From CAVPRW01 sp046727435 [NCBI: bacterium] (GTDB lineage: Bacteria; Tectomicrobia; Entotheonellia; J063), in contig JBKPCR010000135.1 in NCBI GenBank assembly GCA_046727435.1, positions 1 to 10,487 of the forward strand: a stretch of DNA of 10,487 nucleotides, given 5' to 3'. The notes under the pieces were generated by a model. The model saw only the letters and a list, made by a program, of their open reading frames with translations. It searched no databases and had not been told where the DNA came from. How positions within the stretch are numbered: the first letter of the stretch is position 1; the number at the start of each line of letters is the position of its first letter. A program made the translations under genes and the position numbers. This document shows positions 5,968 to 10,487 of this stretch, one piece after another.

Positions 5968-6405
5968 ATGGCCGACATGAAACCGCGCGTCCTCTTTGTC
6001 TGCACACATAACGCGGCGCGCAGTCAGATGGCCGAGGCGCTGCTGCGCTACCATGCGGGCGAGCGCTTCGAGGTGCTGAGCGCCGGCGTCGCGCCCACCC
6101 AGGTGCATCCGCTGACGCGCCAGGTGCTGACCGACATCGGTCTTGACCCTAGTGGGCTCTATGCCAAGAACCTCGACGACTTCTTCGCCAAGGTCAGTAT
6201 CGCCTACGCCATTATTGTGTGCAATCAGGCGGAGGACCTGTGTCCGCGCCTCTATCCGTTCGCGCTCGAGACCCTGCATTGGCCGTTTGACGACCCCACC
6301 CAGGCTGAAGGGTCCACGGCGGAACGCTTGCGCACCTTTCGCACGGTCCTGGACCAGATCGAGCGCCGCATACGGGGATGGCTCGACGCCCTGGAGGGCG
6401 TATGA
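5968..6405 (+). CDS. arsC: Second arsenate reductase, LMW-PTP fold
   Basis: A 145-residue enzyme of the same fold as the first ArsC but a different branch. The CX5R loop is Cys12-Thr-His-Asn-Ala-Ala-Arg18, and the redox pair is Cys85 and Cys92 (VCNQAEDLCP), seven apart, so all three catalytic cysteines are present. HWPFDDPTQAEGS near residues 108-120 is characteristic of this proteobacterial-type ArsC and supplies the general acid. The usual CDNAEENCPVFPG segment is altered to CNQAEDLCPRLYP, so substrate handling may differ slightly. Start: ATG 5968, with GAGGAG at 5953-5958. The 25-base gap to arsM and the shared strand place it in the same operon. Two ArsC branches in one operon may reflect different redox partners or affinity; an alternative protein-tyrosine phosphatase role is unlikely given the cysteine pair. 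Confidence 0.9.
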   Translation: MADMKPRVLFVCTHNAARSQMAEALLRYHAGERFEVLSAGVAPTQVHPLTRQVLTDIGLDPSGLYAKNLDDFFAKVSIAYAIIVCNQAEDLCPRLYPFALETLHWPFDDPTQAEGSTAERLRTFRTVLDQIERRIRGWLDALEGV

Positions 6406-6671
6406 GCGCGGCCTTCTCGTGGCCCCGAACCCTCGCCGGGCCATACCCGGGCCTGTCCGATGTGTGCGCGTGGGACCGGTGCGGTAGCCGCGCCCGCATA
6501 CTATTCCACAGGCTGAAGCTGCCACGACAGGGAATCGTCCTCGCTGTGCGCCAGGACAGTAGCGGCACCACTTGTGCGTTTACCGATCACTTGAGTGCGA
6601 TCAGCGAGGAGTGGCGCGACCGCGGGCCTGGCGTCGGCAGTATCCAGTCAGGTGAGTGGCACGAGACATGA
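6402..6671 (+). CDS. Small hypothetical protein between arsC2 and acr3
   Basis: An 89-residue reading frame whose ATG overlaps the arsC stop (ATGA) and has GGAGGG at 6393-6398 just upstream, three to four bases away. This is the same coupling seen between arsC and arsM. Roughly three quarters of third codon positions are G or C, as in the flanking genes. The product is soluble, with SDVCAWDRCGSRARILFHRL around residues 19-38, LPRQGIVLAVRQDSSGTTC around 40-58 and FTDHLSAISEEWRDRG after it. Cys22, Cys27 and Cys58 could form a metal or metalloid site. I recognise no family. It could be a genuine ars accessory protein, a remnant, or a chance frame in the 348-base gap between the two known genes. 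Confidence 0.42.
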   Translation: MSAAFSWPRTLAGPYPGLSDVCAWDRCGSRARILFHRLKLPRQGIVLAVRQDSSGTTCAFTDHLSAISEEWRDRGPGVGSIQSGEWHET

Positions 6672-6753
6672 CTGGAGTGGGGCGGTGTTGGCGGTCGCAA
6701 CTGTGCATTGCCGGCCAGGATCACTGACACAGAGCACAGGAGACGAAACACGT

Positions 6754-7884
6754 ATGTCACTCAACACAGCAACGACCGCAACCAGTCGGCCCGCAATGGG
6801 CGGGCGGCTCTCCACCCTGGACCGCTGGCTCCCACTCTGGATTTTCTTGGCCATGGCCCTTGGGATTGCCCTAGGAAAAGCCTTCCCCGGCTTAGCACCC
6901 GCCCTGGACGCCATGAAACTCGACACCGTCTCTCTCCCCATCGCAATCGGCCTCCTCTGGATGATGTACCCGGTGCTGGCGCGGGTGAACTACGAGAAAA
7001 TCCCCCTCATTGCTGGCAACACCAAACTGCTGATGACGTCGCTTGTGCTGAACTGGGTGATTGGTCCCGCGCTGATGTTTGTGCTGGCCTGGGTGCTCCT
7101 CCCAGATCATCCGGAATACCGCACGGGGTTAATTATCGTCGGCCTTGCGCGCTGCATCGCCATGGTGCTCATCTGGAACATGCTCGCTTGCGGCAATAAC
7201 GAGTACGCCGCCGTGCTGGTAGCATTGAACTCGGCCTTCCAGATCGTCATGTACACCGTGCTGGGCTATGTCTATCTGATGCTCATTCCCCAATGGTTGG
7301 GCGTCGCCGGAACGGCGCTGAACATCTCCATGTGGGCGGTGGCGAAAAGCGTGCTGATTTTTCTGGGGATCCCTCTCGTGGCAGGCTTCCTGACGCGGGT
7401 CATCTTGGGGCACCTGAAGGGTCAGGAGTGGTATGATACGAGGTTTATGCCCCGCCTTGCCCCGACCGCGCTCATCGGCCTCCTGTTTACCATCGTGATG
7501 ATGTTTTCACTGAAAGGCGACGTGATTCTGACGCTGCCCCTGGATGTCCTTCGCATTGCCATCCCGTTACTGCTCTACTTCGGCCTCATGTTCACGCTGG
7601 CCTTTGGGCTCTCCTACCTGCTGAAATTCCACTACGCCGATACGGCCACGCTCTCATTTACGGCCGCCAGTAACAACTTCGAGCTCGCGATTGCGGTGGC
7701 GATCAGTGTCTTCGGGATTGCCTCGGGCGAAGCGCTCGCGGCCGTCGTGGGGCCGTTGGTGGAAGTGCCCGTGCTCATCGGGCTCGTGTATGTCTCCCTC
7801 TGGTTGGGTCGTACACTCTACCCCCACGATGCCTTATGGGCACCGCAGGCCCGACCACGCTCGGGCGTTTCAGCCGGGTCCTAA
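6754..7884 (+). CDS. acr3: Arsenite efflux permease, Acr3 family
   Basis: A 376-residue inner-membrane protein with about ten helices that extrudes As(III) using the proton motive force. The start is ATG 6754, with AGGAGA at 6738-6743; the same frame is open much further upstream (to 6595), but that part encodes no Acr3-like sequence. Family hallmarks are WMMYPVLARVNYEKIP, GLARCIAMVLIWNMLACGNN followed by EYAAVLVALNSAFQI, and ASNNFELAIAVAISVFGIAS. Cys134 (ARCIAM, helix 4) and Glu310 (NNFELAI, helix 9) correspond to the essential Cys129 and Glu305 described in Corynebacterium Acr3. The ending LWLGRTLYP is also typical. It follows the small ORF by 82 bases and precedes the acetyltransferase, in the ars operon. 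Some databases name this arsB; it is not the unrelated ArsB of E. coli. Confidence 0.95.
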   Translation: MSLNTATTATSRPAMGGRLSTLDRWLPLWIFLAMALGIALGKAFPGLAPALDAMKLDTVSLPIAIGLLWMMYPVLARVNYEKIPLIAGNTKLLMTSLVLNWVIGPALMFVLAWVLLPDHPEYRTGLIIVGLARCIAMVLIWNMLACGNNEYAAVLVALNSAFQIVMYTVLGYVYLMLIPQWLGVAGTALNISMWAVAKSVLIFLGIPLVAGFLTRVILGHLKGQEWYDTRFMPRLAPTALIGLLFTIVMMFSLKGDVILTLPLDVLRIAIPLLLYFGLMFTLAFGLSYLLKFHYADTATLSFTAASNNFELAIAVAISVFGIASGEALAAVVGPLVEVPVLIGLVYVSLWLGRTLYPHDALWAPQARPRSGVSAGS

Positions 7885-7961
7885 CGCCGGGGATTCGCCA
7901 ACTCGCTGCCGCAGGCGGTGTCCCGTGCGCTCTGCGTCGTCAACGGAGGGCCAGAGGTCTG

Positions 7962-8561
7962 ATGACAGCCATGATTCGACTCGCGACGTTCCACGATGCG
8001 CCAGGCGTGCAGGCCATTTACGCCCGGGTGGTCCGCGAGACCGCCATCTCATTTGAGTGGGAACCGCCGACCGTCGACGACATGGAGAAGCGGATCGGTG
8101 AGGTGGTGGAGCGGATGCCCTGGCTCGTCTGCGAGCACCGCGGGGAGATTCTCGGCTATGCCTACGCCAGTCCCCATCGGGTGCGGGCCGCCTATCAGTG
8201 GTCCGTGGATGTCTCCGTCTACATCCAGGCCCAGGTACGGCGGTCAGGGGTCGGACGGGGCTTATACCGGTCGCTCTTGGCGCTCCTTGTCCTGCAAGGG
8301 TTTTATCATGCATATGCCGGAATCACGCTGCCGAACCCAGCGAGCGTCGGGCTGCACGAGTCGCTCGGGTTTGAACCCGTCGGGGTCAATCGCGCCGTGG
8401 GCTATAAACTGGGGGCCTGGCACGATGTCGGGTGGTGGCAGCTCACGCTGCAAGCGCGCGTGACTCCTCCCGACCCTCCGCTTAAGCCCAGCGCCGTGCG
8501 CGAGTCGGCGGCGTGGCACACGGCGCTGGCCACCGGATTACCCTGCCTGCGGTTCTCATAG
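7962..8561 (+). CDS. arsN1: GNAT N-acetyltransferase, ArsN1-type (arsinothricin resistance)
   Basis: A 199-residue GNAT-fold enzyme of the phosphinothricin-acetyltransferase group. ArsN1 members acetylate the amino group of arsinothricin, an arsenic-containing glutamate mimic, and also phosphinothricin, so they no longer inhibit glutamine synthetase. Recognised blocks: IRLATFHDAPGVQAIYARVV, RETAISFEWEPP, WSVDVSVYI, the acetyl-CoA loop VRRSGVGRGLYRSL, then FYHAYAGITLPNPASVGLHE, SLGFEPVG and GYKLGAWHDVGWWQL. The extended Pro-rich C-terminus (PPDPPLKPSAVRESAAWHTA) recalls what databases call family B. ATG 7962 has AGAGG (7953-7957) nearby; ATG 7971 is the alternative, and the upstream frame to 7836 overlaps acr3 and is not protein-like. 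It is the last gene of the operon. ArsN1 versus ordinary PAT cannot be told without a tree, but the neighbours favour arsenic. Confidence 0.88.
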   Translation: MTAMIRLATFHDAPGVQAIYARVVRETAISFEWEPPTVDDMEKRIGEVVERMPWLVCEHRGEILGYAYASPHRVRAAYQWSVDVSVYIQAQVRRSGVGRGLYRSLLALLVLQGFYHAYAGITLPNPASVGLHESLGFEPVGVNRAVGYKLGAWHDVGWWQLTLQARVTPPDPPLKPSAVRESAAWHTALATGLPCLRFS

Positions 8562-8621
8562 GCGAGAGTATCTCATAGCCTCTCATATTCGTCTGGAAAC
8601 GAGAGATGACATCAACGGCGC

Positions 8622-10487
8622 CTAGGTGCCGATGACCCCGCCGTCGTTCTTCCGGATCACGAGCGTCGCCGAGCGCGGGCGTCGGCCATCCGGCCATGCG
8701 CTCACGGCCGTGGGATTGACGGGATCGCTTCGCTCCCCTGGCGTCTCCCCAGGGTGCTGGATGTTGACGAACATGGTCCGGCCGTCCGGGGTGGTCACGA
8801 CGCCCGTCACCTCGCAGCCGATTGGCCCGGTGAGGAAGCGGCGAATCTCCCTGGTCAGCGGGTCGGCTGCCAGCATTTGGTTATTGCCGATGTTGACATA
8901 ATCGCCCTTATTCAGCACGCTGGCCGAGATGTCGGTCTCGATCCAGAGAACCCCGCGTGCATCGAACCAAAGTCCATCAGGTGAACCGAAGATGTCTCCC
9001 TGGATGGTCCCGTGCTTGGCGTCCTCGGGTATGGAGGGATCCCCGCAGAGGACGAACACGTCCCACGCAAATCGCGTGGCCCGCGGATCGTTCCCCTGCT
9101 CGCGCCACCGGATGATGTGGCCGTAGACGTTGTTGGCCCGTGGATTGGCGGCATCGACGGCCAGGCCTTTGTCGGTCCCACGGGTCGTGTTGTTGGTTAG
9201 CGTGCAATAGACCTCCTTGGTAGTAGGATGGACCGCAATCCACTCCGGCCGGTCCATCTTGGTCGCTACCACCACGTCGGCCGCCCCACGCGCGTGAATG
9301 ACGACCTCCGCCTGGCTGGGAAAGCCTGCGGTGGCGTCGAGGCCGTGTTGCCCATGAACCAGCGGCAACCACTCCCCAGAGCCATCCGAGCTGAACCTGG
9401 CCACGTAGAGGGTGCCGCGCTCGAGCAGGTGCATGCTGGCTGCCCGGTTCTCCGGGGTGTAGGCCCCCTCGCTCACGAATTTGTAGATGTATTCATTGCG
9501 TTCGTCATCGCCCATATAGACGACCACGCGGTTATCCGGCCCCAACGTCACGCAAGCACCCTCATGCTTGAAGCGGCCAAGCGCGGTGTGCTTGACGGCT
9601 TGACTTTGGGGATCGAAGGGGTCGATCTCCACCACCCAGCCAAAACGGTTGGGTTCGTTCGGATGGCGGGCCGCGTCGAAGCGCTCGTCGTGTTCATGCC
9701 AGCGGTAGCCGGCCCCCTTCGTGGTGATGCCGTAGCGGGTTTGCCCCTTGAGGAGACGGCTTTTCTGGTCGCTATCTGTCACACCTGCAATGTCGCCTGA
9801 GGGATTGACGAAGTAACCGTTAAAGTTTTCTTCGCAAGTGAGATACGTCCCCCACGGGGTCACCCCATGGGCGCAGTTGTTGAGTGTGCCCAGGACGGTC
9901 ATACCCGTTGGATCAGCTGCCGTTTGCAGCATCGCATGACCGGCCGCCGGTCCGGAGAAACGGATGGGGGTGCGCCCAGTGACTCGTCGCGCATACGTCG
10001 AGGGCCGGACTATCTTCCACTGGCTGCCTTCAAACGCCACCTCAATAACGGAGATACCGTGGGCGGCCTGGGATTTGGCGACTTTCTCAGTGGTCCATGG
10101 CTCCATCCCGCCGACATGCAGGAGCCCATCGTCGGCATACTCGTGGTTGATGGCCAGGAGGCCTCGCGTTGAGCTATCAGACCCCATGGGGAGCGGGAAA
10201 AAGTGGATGGCATCGTGGTGCATGCCGGCCTGCAGCATTTGCTCCTCGGCCGTGTTGCTCGCATCGGGCTTAAACACGGAGCCGTCCGAGATGGGATCGC
10301 CCCAGGCAAAGAACACCTGGGCCGTGTACCCCGAAGGCACCACCACCTGGTCGGCCTTCGAGGCCGGGATGCCTTCAAAACTGAAGAGCGAGGTCCCAGC
10401 CTCAGCACTGCGGCCAAGGATAGACCCCGTCGACCCATTGAACAGGGCCATGCCGGCGGCGAGAAGGCCACCTTGAAGCACCCGGCG
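8622..10487 (-). CDS. PhoX-family (DUF839) Tat-exported phosphatase, 5' end outside window
   Basis: Reads leftward and runs off the right edge. The first visible residues are Arg-Arg-Val-Leu-Gln-Gly-Gly-Leu-Leu-Ala-Ala-Gly: the twin-arginine motif lies exactly at the boundary (10482-10487), so only a few N-terminal residues are missing and GTG 10479-10481 is not the start. About 620 residues are visible, a normal length. PhoX proteins are periplasmic, Ca- and Fe-dependent phosphomonoesterases. Conserved blocks, counted from Met at 10481: HHDAIHFFPLP (88-98), INHEY (111-115), NNCAHGVTPWGTYLTCEEN (201-219, with the metal-site Cys-Glu-Glu-Asn), RFKHEGA (303-309), YMGDDERNEYIYKFVS (322-337), MDRPEW (409-414), NNTTRG (430-435), SPDGLWFD (500-507), GCEVTGVVTTPDG (555-567) and NIQHPGE (573-579). 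The family contains uncharacterised members, so activity on organic phosphate is inferred. It converges on the ars operon. Confidence 0.92.
   Translation of the reverse strand, partial: RRVLQGGLLAAGMALFNGSTGSILGRSAEAGTSLFSFEGIPASKADQVVVPSGYTAQVFFAWGDPISDGSVFKPDASNTAEEQMLQAGMHHDAIHFFPLPMGSDSSTRGLLAINHEYADDGLLHVGGMEPWTTEKVAKSQAAHGISVIEVAFEGSQWKIVRPSTYARRVTGRTPIRFSGPAAGHAMLQTAADPTGMTVLGTLNNCAHGVTPWGTYLTCEENFNGYFVNPSGDIAGVTDSDQKSRLLKGQTRYGITTKGAGYRWHEHDERFDAARHPNEPNRFGWVVEIDPFDPQSQAVKHTALGRFKHEGACVTLGPDNRVVVYMGDDERNEYIYKFVSEGAYTPENRAASMHLLERGTLYVARFSSDGSGEWLPLVHGQHGLDATAGFPSQAEVVIHARGAADVVVATKMDRPEWIAVHPTTKEVYCTLTNNTTRGTDKGLAVDAANPRANNVYGHIIRWREQGNDPRATRFAWDVFVLCGDPSIPEDAKHGTIQGDIFGSPDGLWFDARGVLWIETDISASVLNKGDYVNIGNNQMLAADPLTREIRRFLTGPIGCEVTGVVTTPDGRTMFVNIQHPGETPGERSDPVNPTAVSAWPDGRRPRSATLVIRKNDGGVIGT

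Noticed and set aside
5319-6005. 228-codon minus-strand frame opposite arsM
   Set aside because: arsM on the other strand has full catalytic motifs; the frame has no recognisable protein features.
6595-6753. N-terminal extension of acr3 to 6595
   Set aside because: Not Acr3-like, no ribosome-binding site at 6595, while ATG 6754 has AGGAGA and fits the family's length.
7836-7961. N-terminal extension of the acetyltransferase
   Set aside because: Overlaps the acr3 end and is Arg/Ala-rich out-of-frame sequence; the GNAT domain begins just after ATG 7962.
8555-8587. Three CTCATA repeats and a weak GAGAG/CTCTC stem in the arsN1-phoX gap
   Set aside because: Too short and unevenly spaced to call an array; no T-tract for a terminator.
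9228-9800. 190-codon + strand frame inside phoX
   Set aside because: Antisense shadow; the minus strand carries all PhoX blocks.
1-10487. tRNA, rRNA, CRISPR array, transposase or phage genes
   Set aside because: Looked for and not seen; no regular repeat-spacer pattern and no recombinase-like protein in any frame.

Overview
The window (GC-rich, roughly 60% or more by eye) comes from a Gram-negative-type bacterium, probably environmental. High G/C at third codon positions, two Tat-type leader sequences and the families present would fit a proteobacterium or a member of Nitrospirota. The sequence alone does not settle the phylum. The region is essentially an arsenic-resistance island.

Left part (1-1199): the 3' half of a TauE/SafE-type membrane exporter enters from the left edge. 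It is followed by what looks like the decayed 5' end of a Tat-exported small protein, probably a cupin, and then by about 450 bases of non-coding DNA. That stretch holds a perfect 10-bp palindrome, a second inverted repeat and a plausible sigma70-type promoter.

Middle part (1200-4021): a DUF2703 cysteine-rich protein overlaps or abuts a SigZ-like ECF sigma factor whose C-terminal tail is also cysteine-rich. A 361-base spacer follows, whose 3' end can fold into competing hairpins, and then a 12-helix MFS transporter of unknown substrate.

Core (4190-8561): an ars operon, all on the + strand and tightly packed: arsR, arsC (trx-type), arsM, a second arsC, an unrecognised small ORF, acr3 (arsB-type efflux) and an arsN1-type N-acetyltransferase. 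A near-consensus promoter (TTGACA, 18 nt, TATATT) lies just upstream of arsR. Its -10 box sits inside an imperfect inverted repeat that is the obvious candidate ArsR operator. The right half of that repeat (TCGAATCA) also occurs in the perfect palindrome near position 760. The expected scheme is: arsenate is reduced to As(III) by two thioredoxin-linked reductases, As(III) is extruded by Acr3 or methylated by ArsM, and the acetyltransferase would protect against the arsenic-containing antibiotic arsinothricin.

Right part (8622-10487): a convergent gene for a Tat-exported PhoX-family (DUF839) phosphatase, cut by the right edge just at its twin-arginine motif. Its presence next to ars genes is suggestive because arsenate mimics phosphate.
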